Made by a program: the position numbers and the translations under genes
Notes under the pieces: generated by a model
Told to the model about the DNA's origin: nothing
The model's database searches: none
What the model saw: only the letters and a program-made list of their open reading frames with translations
DNA from: Haloarcula marismortui ATCC 43049
Lineage (GTDB): Archaea; Halobacteriota; Halobacteria; Halobacteriales; Haloarculaceae
DNA: 64,000 bases
Reading direction: 5' to 3'
Assembly (NCBI RefSeq): GCF_000011085.1
Contig: NC_006396.1
Span: 558,001 to 622,000 of the forward strand
Shown here: positions 16,283-23,844 of the stretch, one piece after another
Layout of the letters: the number at the start of each line of letters is the position of its first letter
Numbering within the stretch: position 1 is the first letter of the stretch

Positions 16283-17311
16283 GTGTCCGTCGACTCCGAG
16301 TTCGCCTTCGAACTGTCCGTCTGCCAGTGGGCCGAGCGCGAGTGGTCGCCGTCCGACGACGCGGCGGTGCTGGTCGCCAGACAGTTCGGAACGAAACACC
16401 GCCGCTGGGATACGATTGTACTGGAGTGCGATCCCGATGGACTCCGGGAACGGGCGAAATTCGGCACCGAAGCGTTCGACTCGGACCACCTGCACGTCCT
16501 GCAGAACGCGCCGGCGGACTGGACCTACTATCGCGATGCGCTGCCTGACCCGGGCTACCCGTGGCGGTACGTCCGGGAGTCGATTCACGAGGCGGCCGAC
16601 CGTGATGCCATTGAGACTCGCAAGCGCAGCAATCGCATCGAAATTCGTCGGGTACGTCCCTATCCGGACTGGCTCCGGCGGGTCGTCGCCATCGAGAACA
16701 AGCCCGACCTGACGGCCAGCGCCGCCAGGAATCTCGTCCCACAACTGGAGCGGGACATCGCGCTCTCGCTGGCCGATGAGGTGTGGGTTGCGACGGCGGC
16801 GACCGACGAGCGCGTGGAGCCGATTCTACTGGCGGACCTGCCCGCAGCCGCCGGCGTGTTGACGGTCGACTCCGAATCCGGAACGGCTGAGGCGGTCTGG
16901 CAACCGCGGTCGCTGTCAGTGGCTGAGCCCGGAACGCGAATTCTGGACCGACCGGACGATGACACCAGCGCCGCCCGGTTCGAGTACGTAGACACCGACT
17001 GGAAGCACGAGCGGCGTCTCGCCATCGCTGAGCGGGCGTACGCTCGCGGGTGGCGCGCTTACGCGGACACGATGCGCCCCGACTGCCGCCACTTCCAGCT
17101 CACTGCCGGCGAGACTGGCGTGTACCCCCACTGCGCTGCAAAGGAGTGTCTACCGACAGCGGCGGAGTGTCGGGGGCAGTGTCCGTCCTACGAGCCGGAA
17201 CCGCCGACGTGGCGGTCGAAGGACTGGCCGCTTGACGGCGGGCCGGGCAAGGCAATAAAGCGGCTGTTAGCGCGGCGACGACGCCGCCAGCGGCCGGGGC
17301 TGTCAGAGTAG
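16283..17311 (+). CDS. DUF5787-type haloarchaeal protein
   Basis: A 342-residue protein whose opening SVDSEFAFELSVCQWAER I associate with the halobacterial family DUF5787. A central part contains VVAIENKPDLTASAARNL followed by LALADEVWVATAA-like residues, which resembles a restriction-endonuclease-like fold: Glu and Lys (ENK) could be catalytic. The C-terminus has several cysteines (DCRHFQL, PHCAAKECLPT, CRGQCP) that may bind a metal. I chose the GTG at 16283; a TTG nine codons earlier is also in frame. It is a single gene, convergent with DUF5797. The nuclease suggestion is inference. Confidence 0.7.
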   Translation: MSVDSEFAFELSVCQWAEREWSPSDDAAVLVARQFGTKHRRWDTIVLECDPDGLRERAKFGTEAFDSDHLHVLQNAPADWTYYRDALPDPGYPWRYVRESIHEAADRDAIETRKRSNRIEIRRVRPYPDWLRRVVAIENKPDLTASAARNLVPQLERDIALSLADEVWVATAATDERVEPILLADLPAAAGVLTVDSESGTAEAVWQPRSLSVAEPGTRILDRPDDDTSAARFEYVDTDWKHERRLAIAERAYARGWRAYADTMRPDCRHFQLTAGETGVYPHCAAKECLPTAAECRGQCPSYEPEPPTWRSKDWPLDGGPGKAIKRLLARRRRRQRPGLSE

Positions 17312-17334
17312 CTGACCGACACCGCGGTCCGCCC

Positions 17335-17814
17335 TCACTCCTCGGACAGCTCAATATCTAGCTCGTCGCGCGGAACGGCCAGCCTGAACGTCGGGACGGT
17401 CTTCTCGACTGTCTCCACGATACCTTTGTCTGCGAGGCTCCGGAGCGCAGAACGAACGTCATCGGTATCTCGGTCCTCGCCGACCTCGCGGAGGGCGTGT
17501 AACACGGCGACGACGCTCTGGCTCTCCTCATCCGGGCCGGCAATCACGTCGACGACAGCCTGCTGGAGCGAGGTGACTGTCACCGTCTGTATCCGTTCGG
17601 AGTCCTCCCCGTCGATGAGCGTCGTCGCCTCCGGCGTCGCACAGATGAGGCTGTTGTCGTTGCGGTAGTAGTACTCCTTGAGTTCGGCTTCGAGGTACTG
17701 GTGTACCTCGCTCCCGCTGTCCATGTCCCAGCGCTCCTGTAGCTCGCCGTTTTTCGTCGGCTGGAGTTCGACGATGTCGGCGAGTCGCTCGCGGGCCTCC
17801 TCCGAGAGGGTCAT
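17335..17814 (-). CDS. DUF5797-type haloarchaeal protein
   Basis: A 159-residue protein starting MTLSEEARERLADIVELQPT at the ATG at 17814. It reads like a two-part winged-helix protein: an N-terminal ELQERWDMDSGSEVHQYLEAEL helical region, and a C-terminal helical repeat (AVLHALREVGEDRDTDDVRSAL and DKGIVETVEKTVPTFRLAV) that closely matches a second winged helix. I associate it with the haloarchaeal family DUF5797 and would guess a DNA-binding regulator. It is 52 bases downstream of the ABC permease on the same strand, so it may be the last gene of that operon. Confidence 0.7.
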   Translation of the reverse strand: MTLSEEARERLADIVELQPTKNGELQERWDMDSGSEVHQYLEAELKEYYYRNDNSLICATPEATTLIDGEDSERIQTVTVTSLQQAVVDVIAGPDEESQSVVAVLHALREVGEDRDTDDVRSALRSLADKGIVETVEKTVPTFRLAVPRDELDIELSEE

Positions 17815-17866
17815 GGCGCGTCGGTACGACGACCACGTATTTCGGTGTTCTGAATCCGGGTAAGGC

Positions 17867-19102
17867 TCACTCGTGTCTGAGTGCGTCGATGGGGTCGACC
17901 CGCGCCGCTCGCCACGCCGGGTAGAGGCCGGCGACGACGCCGACCAGTACGCCAACGCCGACCGCCAGCGCCATCCACAGCGGCGCGAGCGAGAAGGTCA
18001 CTTCAGCGTACCGCGTCGCCCCATAGCCGACGAGCAGTCCGAGCGGCACCCCGAGCAGCGAGCCGAGCGTTCCGAGCAGTGCGGCCTCGACGAGAAACAC
18101 CTGCATCACGTCACGGTTGCGCGCGCCGACGGCTTTCATAATGCCGATTTCGCGGGTCCGCTCGGTGACGCTGACGAGCATTACATTAGCAATGCCGATA
18201 GCGCCGACGACGAGTGCGATGACGGCGATGCCGGTGACAAAGCGCGTGATGCGTTCGATGACATCGCTGATCTCCTCGACGAAGTCGTTCCCGGACCGGG
18301 CGACCAGCTCCGTGTCGTCGGCCGAGAGTGACCGCGCGTCGGACTCACCGGAGAGGTACGTCTGAATCTCCGACTGCGTCTCCGGAATCTCTCGCGGGTC
18401 GACGACGAGGGTTACCTGCGGGTACGCGCGTTGCCGCACACCCGCCGACGGGCTCTCGACGACGGACTCATAGAAGGCGTCGATAGGAACGTACACCCGG
18501 GGCTGACGGGCGAACTCGCTAACCGGGACTTCCCCGCGAGTCCCGTTGACGACGCCGACGACAGTAACGTTCCGCTCGCTCCCGTCAGGCATCGTCATCG
18601 TGAGGCGCTCACCGGTGGTGATGTTCTCGGAGAACGAGCCGGCCATGCGTTCGTTGACAACGACGGCATTCTCGTCGGTCTCGAAGGAGCGCCCCTCGAC
18701 GAGGACCCCCGGCGTGAAACTGGCCGGCCGCGTCGCTGTGACCTGCTGTCTAGCAAGCGTTTGATTCCCGTGCCGTACCGACTGTGTCTGGACGATACCA
18801 CGCGGGAGCACCGCCTGTACCCCAGCAATCCCCTCTAGCTCCTGAATGTCGTGCTCGGTAAACACCGGCTGGAGGGTCCGGTCGAAGTCGTCATCGCCGG
18901 ACGGGGTTCCGAACACGTAGATGTTGCCTGCGTTCGATGTCTCGATGTCGCCGACGATTTCGGCCTCAACACTGGCCCCGAACGTGGCGAACGTGATGAC
19001 CGACGCGATGCCGATAACGACGCCGACGACCGTCAGCGCCGACCGGAGCTTGTGCGCCCTGATAGACCGGAGCGTGATGCGGACGCTCTCGCTGGTGTCC
19101 AT
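17867..19102 (-). CDS. MacB/FtsX-type ABC transporter permease
   Basis: A 411-residue permease. One membrane segment near the N-terminus (KLRSALTVVGVVIGIASVITFATFG) is followed by a large extracellular MacB_PCD domain of about 230 residues. Three C-terminal segments come after (FVTGIAVIALVVGAIGIANVML, a LLGTLGSLLGVPLGLLVGYG segment, and ALAVGVGVLVGVVAGLYPAW), with the usual RTREIGIMKAVGAR cytoplasmic loop. This is the layout of MacB, LolC/E and FtsX. It overlaps the ATPase gene by ATGA. Such systems extract or export substrates from the outer face of the membrane rather than import them. Confidence 0.9.
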   Translation of the reverse strand: MDTSESVRITLRSIRAHKLRSALTVVGVVIGIASVITFATFGASVEAEIVGDIETSNAGNIYVFGTPSGDDDFDRTLQPVFTEHDIQELEGIAGVQAVLPRGIVQTQSVRHGNQTLARQQVTATRPASFTPGVLVEGRSFETDENAVVVNERMAGSFSENITTGERLTMTMPDGSERNVTVVGVVNGTRGEVPVSEFARQPRVYVPIDAFYESVVESPSAGVRQRAYPQVTLVVDPREIPETQSEIQTYLSGESDARSLSADDTELVARSGNDFVEEISDVIERITRFVTGIAVIALVVGAIGIANVMLVSVTERTREIGIMKAVGARNRDVMQVFLVEAALLGTLGSLLGVPLGLLVGYGATRYAEVTFSLAPLWMALAVGVGVLVGVVAGLYPAWRAARVDPIDALRHE

Positions 19103-19815
19103 CAGTGTTCGCCCCCGGAGACGTCCTCGACGGACTGGATGTGGCCGTCTTCGACGTGGACGATTCGCTCCGCCCGCTCGGCGACGTGGCGCTCGTGGGT
19201 CACCAGCAGGAACGTATTGCCCGCCGCATGGAGGTCATCGAACAGGTCGAGTATCTGTGCACCGGTGTCCGTGTCGACGTTGCCGGTGGGCTCATCGGCG
19301 AGAATCAACGCCGGGTCGGTCGACAGCGCACGGGCGATGGCGACCCGCTGGCGCTGGCCGCCGCTGAGTTCCGAGGGGACGTGGTCGGTGCGGTCGCCGA
19401 GTCCAACCTCAGAGAGGAGTGACCTCGCCCGCTCGCGGCGACGGGCGCGGTCCCAACCGTCGAAGACCAGCGGCAGAGCGACGTTTTCCACCGCGGAGAG
19501 TCGCGGCATGAGATTGAACGTCTGGAAGACGAACCCGACCTCTGTCCCGCGGATGTCGGCCCGCTCGGCCTCGCTGGCCGCCGAAACGTCCTGTCCGTTG
19601 ACCATGACCTGCCCCGACGACGGCGTGTCCAGCCCGCCGATGAGGTTCAACAGCGTGCTCTTCCCGGAGCCGCTCGGTCCCATCACCGCCGTGTACGACC
19701 CCGCCGACAGGTCCAGACTCACGTCGTCCAGCGCCGTCACCGTCCCGCCGAGGTCGTACTGCTTGCTGACGCCGTCGACGCGGACAGTCGTGTTCGCTGA
19801 CTCGCTCACGGCCAC
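19102..19815 (-). CDS. MacB/LolD-type ABC transporter ATPase
   Basis: A 237-residue nucleotide-binding subunit. It has Walker A GPSGSGKST, Q-loop FVFQTFNLMP, signature LSGGQRQRVAIARAL, and Walker B LILADEPTGNVD, typical of the MacB/LolD clade. I chose the GTG at 19815, which gives a short N-terminus before VSKQYDLGG as in relatives; no ATG exists upstream, and other GTG codons (19851, 19809) are possible. Its stop overlaps the permease start, so the two subunits are co-translated. It is divergent from the LolA-like gene, with about 110 bases between. Confidence 0.92.
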   Translation of the reverse strand: MAVSESANTTVRVDGVSKQYDLGGTVTALDDVSLDLSAGSYTAVMGPSGSGKSTLLNLIGGLDTPSSGQVMVNGQDVSAASEAERADIRGTEVGFVFQTFNLMPRLSAVENVALPLVFDGWDRARRRERARSLLSEVGLGDRTDHVPSELSGGQRQRVAIARALSTDPALILADEPTGNVDTDTGAQILDLFDDLHAAGNTFLLVTHERHVAERAERIVHVEDGHIQSVEDVSGGEH

Positions 19816-19924
19816 GCGTACGGACTGGACGGCAATGAGGGGTTCGACCACGGTCAGGCTCGGCGATAGTGGTTGTACTGTGACAGAAGCAACCCACTTA
19901 CCATTCCAGTCCTAAGGCTGGACA

Positions 19925-20944
19925 ATGACAGCCGATACCGGACGGAGACTGGCTATCGTCGCTGTGTTTGTCACCATCGGACTGCTGGCTGTGGGGGCAG
20001 TCGCCGGCGTTTCCGGCTTCGAGCAGATGGGGCAGCCATCCGGCGACGACGTGCTCGACGAGACCGAGCAGCGCTACGACGCGGCCGAGACAATTACCGG
20101 GACCGCGATAGTGACCGTCACGAACGACTCGGAATCGAAGACTGCGACGGTGGAGTACGCTGCCGCTGAGCCGAACAAGACGTGGGCCGCCGTCACGAGT
20201 GAGAACCGGTCCTACGAGATGGGGACGAATGGGACCGTCGTCTGGGCGGTCGGCGAGAACCAGTCGTATGCCCGCGAACTGACCGAGGAATCCGTGGCGA
20301 TGAACGGCACCACCGACCCGGTTCCCGAGGAGAACGTCACTGCGACGCTCCGGGGAACTGAGGAGGTCAACGGCGAATCGACGTACGTTCTCGACCTCGA
20401 ACCGACCAACGAGAGCATCGACGCGCCGAACACGACGCTGTGGGTCGATACTGAGGACTACCGCGTCCACAAGATGACCACTGACGACGGGACGAACCGG
20501 ACGGAACTCACCGTCGAGGAGACGAACTTCAATGTCAGCATCGACGACAGCCAGTTCGCCCCACCGGCTGACCGAGTTGCCGTTACGACCGTCGAGACGT
20601 ACGACTCATACGACGCAGCCCAGTCCGCGACGGACCTGGACCTGCCAGAGTACGAGAACGGGACCTTCGAAGAAGCCCGGTACATTAGCCGGCCCGAGAG
20701 TACGGCTGTGGCACAGCAGTACGACACTGACGGCGAGAACGTGACGGTTCTGACCGCGACCGGCGCATCGAGCTATCTGGACGATGCGGAGAACGGGACG
20801 GCGGTGCAGGTGAACGGCCAGAACGCGACCGCAATCGAACGCGGCGACAGGGCTGTGGTCTACTGGACTGAAGACGATGTCACGACTGGCGTGGTCGTCG
20901 AGGGGACGACCGACGAGGCTGTCGCCGTCGCTGAAGAACTGTAG
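19925..20944 (+). CDS. LolA-like exported protein
   Basis: A 339-residue secreted or membrane-anchored protein. The N-terminus has a short basic stretch and a hydrophobic segment RLAIVAVFVTIGLLAVGAVAG, followed by an acidic extracellular chain. The region from about residue 40 (DVLDETEQRYDAAETITGTA) has the alternating strand pattern of LolA/LolB-type lipoprotein carriers and the related DUF2092 family, including TLWVDTEDYRVHKMT. A C-terminal extension of about 100 residues contains another small beta domain. It is divergent from a LolD/LolE-like ABC exporter. The family call is moderately firm; a role in carrying a lipid-linked cargo is inference. Confidence 0.75.
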   Translation: MTADTGRRLAIVAVFVTIGLLAVGAVAGVSGFEQMGQPSGDDVLDETEQRYDAAETITGTAIVTVTNDSESKTATVEYAAAEPNKTWAAVTSENRSYEMGTNGTVVWAVGENQSYARELTEESVAMNGTTDPVPEENVTATLRGTEEVNGESTYVLDLEPTNESIDAPNTTLWVDTEDYRVHKMTTDDGTNRTELTVEETNFNVSIDDSQFAPPADRVAVTTVETYDSYDAAQSATDLDLPEYENGTFEEARYISRPESTAVAQQYDTDGENVTVLTATGASSYLDDAENGTAVQVNGQNATAIERGDRAVVYWTEDDVTTGVVVEGTTDEAVAVAEEL

Positions 20945-20968
20945 CGACGCCCGGTAATTTTCTGTATT

Positions 20969-21433
20969 CTATACGTCTTCCAGCGTCGCCTCGACTGACG
21001 CCCAGTGGCTCCCTTTCCAGAAGTGTTGCCCGCAGTCGGTACAGCGCCAGACCCGCTCGTCACCTGCACTCGGTGCGTACTCCGGCGTCGGTTCTACCGG
21101 GTCGACTTCCTCGACCGGGCTGTTGCAGACGCCACAGTAGTCCGGCTCCGGAGCCAACGAGAGGCGGAAGCCGGCGTCTGCGAGTTCTCGCAGCTGGTCT
21201 TCAATCTCACGCTCGCTGAGGAGCACACTCTCGGGTGCGCGGGTGGCGAGGTCACTATCCCGGGTAATCACCAGCCGGTCCTCACGTTCCGCTATGTCGA
21301 GGAGGTCGTCATCGGCCTCGGCGTCCCGGTCCAGCGCGTACGCCGTGTCGTAGCCACACATCCGCAGATAGGTGGCGAGTTTGCCGAGCATCGCATCGAG
21401 CGCGAGTCGGTCGCTAGGGGTGTGCTCAGGCAT
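20969..21433 (-). CDS. Mut7-C RNase domain protein with zinc ribbon
   Basis: A 154-residue protein of the Mut7-C family, a PIN-fold nuclease related to the C-terminal part of the nematode exonuclease Mut-7. The N-terminal LDAMLGKLATYLRMCGYDT and DRLVITRDSDLATR carry the conserved acidic residues of the PIN-like site. The C-terminus has a zinc ribbon with CGVC and CTDCG. The start at 21433 overlaps the 3' end of polX by 8 bases, so this is the last gene of the DUF5788-polX-Mut7-C operon. It would be a cytoplasmic nuclease; the nucleic-acid target is unknown. Confidence 0.85.
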   Translation of the reverse strand: MPEHTPSDRLALDAMLGKLATYLRMCGYDTAYALDRDAEADDDLLDIAEREDRLVITRDSDLATRAPESVLLSEREIEDQLRELADAGFRLSLAPEPDYCGVCNSPVEEVDPVEPTPEYAPSAGDERVWRCTDCGQHFWKGSHWASVEATLEDV

Positions 21434-23162
21434 CGAGGAACTCGCGGAGGCCCTCGGCGTCGCGGGTGTTCAGTACGTTGTCCGTCTCGGCCCAGCCCCG
21501 CCGAGCCATGTGGACGCCGTAGCGCAAGAGTTCGAAGTTACCCGGGCTGTGGGCGTCTGTGTTAATGGCGATTGTCGCCCCAGCCTCAACGGCCTGCTTG
21601 ACCGCGCCACCGCCGAGGTCCAGCCGGGCGGGGTTGGCGTTTATTTCCAGCGCCGTGTCGTTGTCGGCAGCGACAGATGCGAGCCGCTCCACATCCACGT
21701 CCAGCCCTTCTCGACGGTTCAGATAGCGCCCCGTCGGGTGGCCGATGACGTTCACGTCGGGGTGCTGTGCGGCCGCGACGAGGCGGTCTGTGCCGTCCCC
21801 GTCCAGCGCGGCGTGTGGCGAGGCGACCACGACATCCAGTTCTGCCAGCAGGTCGTCGGCGACCGAGACACTGCCGTCCGCGGCGATGTTGGCCTCGACG
21901 CCGGTGAACACGTCGATGGAAGCATCCGCCGCAACCGATTCGACCTCGGTCAACTGCTCGCGGAGTTTCTCATCCGGGACGCCGACGCCGCCGACCATCC
22001 CCGGCCCGGTCGCGTGGTCCGTGACGGCGAGGTAGTCGTGGCCGAACGCGGCCGCGCCCTCGACCATCTCCGTGATACTGTTGCTGCCGTCCGACCAGTT
22101 CGTATGGGTATGGATGTCACCGCGGACTTCGCCCTTGGCGAGGAGGTCGGGGAGCGTCCCGTTCGCGGCGGCTTCGACTTCGCCGCGGTTCTCGCGGAGT
22201 TCCGGCGGAACCCAGTCCATTCCCAGTGCGTCGTACACCGCTTCCTCGGTTTCGCTGGCCACCAGTTCGCCAGTCCGCTGGTCATCGTCTTCGACGTCCT
22301 CGACATCAAAGACGCCGTACTCGTTGACTTTCAGGTCCCGCTCGATGGCGCGGTTTCGGACTGCCACGTTGTGGTCCTTGCTGCCGGTGAAATACTGCAG
22401 CGCCGCACCGAACTCCGATGGGTCGACGATTCGAAGGTCGACCCGAACGTCGTCTGCGTAGGCGCTGGCTTTCGTCTCGCCGGACTCGATAACCCGGTCG
22501 AGTCCCTCCCAGTCGGCGAACCGCTCGACGACGGCCTCAGCGTCGGTACTCCCGACGAGCACGTCCACGTCGCCGATAGTCGGCCGCCAGCGGCGAATCG
22601 AGCCGCCGAGCGCGCACTCGGTCACGGCGTCACCGGCGGCCATGTAACTCCGAATCCGGTCACCGTACGGTCGGGCCTCGCCGAGCAGCGACCGCTCGTG
22701 GGCCTCACGGGCGAAGTCGATGTTGTCGAGGATGTTCTGCTCTGTTTTCGCACCGAAGCCCGACACCGCCTGTATCTCGCCGGCCTCTGCGGCGGCTTCC
22801 AGTTCATCAAGGGTGGTGATACCCAGCGCCTCGTACAGCGAGCCGACGGATTTCGGCCCAACCCCCTCGACCGCTGTGAGTGCGTCCATCTCGACGGGAA
22901 GCTCCTCGCGGAGTTCGGTCAGCTCCTCGATTTCGCCGGTCTCGACGTATTCGACCACCTTCGAAGAAATGGCGTCGCCGACGGCGTCTATTTCACCGAC
23001 GCTGTCCTCGCCCTCGGCGGCCAGCCCCTCGATTGCGCCGGGGAAGTCCCTGATGTTCTCGGCCGCCCGGCGGTAGGCCCGGGGCTTGTACTCGACGCCT
23101 TTGGCGTCTAGCAGGTCGGCGAACTCTTCGAGCAGTGTTGCGATTTCGTCGTTCCGGCTCAT
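21426..23162 (-). CDS. polX: DNA polymerase/3'-5' exonuclease PolX
   Basis: A 578-residue bacterial/archaeal-type family X DNA polymerase. It starts MSRNDEIATLLEEFADLLD with the helix-hairpin-helix 8 kDa region (EGVGPKSVGSLYEALGI and VSGFGAKTEQNI). The polymerase site has the acidic pair Asp198 and Asp200 in IGDVDVLVGS. A C-terminal PHP domain begins with IHTHTNWSDG (His351 and His353), giving the metal-dependent exonuclease. It acts in gap-filling repair. The ATG at 23162 lies 1 base after the DUF5788 stop, and the 3' end overlaps the Mut7-C start, so the three are translationally linked. Confidence 0.93.
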   Translation of the reverse strand: MSRNDEIATLLEEFADLLDAKGVEYKPRAYRRAAENIRDFPGAIEGLAAEGEDSVGEIDAVGDAISSKVVEYVETGEIEELTELREELPVEMDALTAVEGVGPKSVGSLYEALGITTLDELEAAAEAGEIQAVSGFGAKTEQNILDNIDFAREAHERSLLGEARPYGDRIRSYMAAGDAVTECALGGSIRRWRPTIGDVDVLVGSTDAEAVVERFADWEGLDRVIESGETKASAYADDVRVDLRIVDPSEFGAALQYFTGSKDHNVAVRNRAIERDLKVNEYGVFDVEDVEDDDQRTGELVASETEEAVYDALGMDWVPPELRENRGEVEAAANGTLPDLLAKGEVRGDIHTHTNWSDGSNSITEMVEGAAAFGHDYLAVTDHATGPGMVGGVGVPDEKLREQLTEVESVAADASIDVFTGVEANIAADGSVSVADDLLAELDVVVASPHAALDGDGTDRLVAAAQHPDVNVIGHPTGRYLNRREGLDVDVERLASVAADNDTALEINANPARLDLGGGAVKQAVEAGATIAINTDAHSPGNFELLRYGVHMARRGWAETDNVLNTRDAEGLREFLDA

Positions 23163-23163
23163 G

Positions 23164-23616
23164 TTAGTAGCTCCGTCCGGCACGACCCGTGCCGGAGTCT
23201 GCGTCCTCGTGTCCAAGCGCTTTCTGCAGGAACTTCATCCAGCGTTTCCTGTCGGCCGTCTCCTGAGCCTGCGCTTCCTGCTCGATGTTGGCCGCACCGA
23301 GCTGTTCGAGGGCGTTGAGCGCCCGGTCGATGCCGATGATGGCCGTGGCAAGCTCCTCGCCGCGTTCGTAACTCACTTCGTTGTCCTCGATCCGTTGCTT
23401 GCGCTGGAGACGCTCGCGCCGCAGGTTCTTTTTCGCTTGCTCGACGCGCTCGCGCTCGCCCCGCGGAATTGTCTCCCGACGCTTGATCTCGAAGACGAAC
23501 GACTGGAGTTCGATCTCCTCGCCCTGCACGGTGATTTCATCGGGAATGTTCGCACCGACGGTCGCGCTGTCGCGTTCGATGCGCTCCAGCAACTGTTTGC
23601 GCTCGAACTCTTTCAC
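23164..23616 (-). CDS. DUF5788-type coiled-coil protein
   Basis: A 150-residue acidic and basic helical protein starting MKEFERKQLLERIERDSATV. The central RRETIPRGERERVEQAKKNLRRERLQRKQRIEDNE region is a long charged helix likely to form a coiled coil. I associate it with the haloarchaeal family DUF5788. It is the first gene of the operon leading into polX, with 1 base before the polX start, so it may serve in the same repair process. No catalytic motif is visible. No strong TATA lies directly before it. Confidence 0.75.
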   Translation of the reverse strand: MKEFERKQLLERIERDSATVGANIPDEITVQGEEIELQSFVFEIKRRETIPRGERERVEQAKKNLRRERLQRKQRIEDNEVSYERGEELATAIIGIDRALNALEQLGAANIEQEAQAQETADRKRWMKFLQKALGHEDADSGTGRAGRSY

Positions 23617-23844
23617 TAGCAGCGCCTTAGACCGGGTTGCCCTTACCCGCTTCGCCCATCGGTCGCCAGCGGTTGTACGGCGTCGCCTGTTTTTGCTCTA
23701 CCCACGTGTGCCCGTTCAGCCTCCGTGTTTCTGGGAGACGCTGTGAACGGTCCTGACTGAAATAAAACGAGGTCGGCGATATCTTTTTCATTGTCTCTGC
23801 CGTTCTCATTGTACGAGAGTAATACTGTCCCCCTCGTTTATTAT

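Noticed and set aside
21372..23111. A 579-residue open frame on the plus strand
   Set aside because: It runs antisense to polX. High GC at third positions in this genome leaves long open antisense frames, and its sequence has no recognisable domain.
23627..23809. A 60-residue minus-strand frame upstream of DUF5788
   Set aside because: It ends 10 bases before the DUF5788 start, which looks like an operon, but the only TATA-like block lies inside the frame and the composition is not acidic. Support is too weak; a homology search could reverse this.
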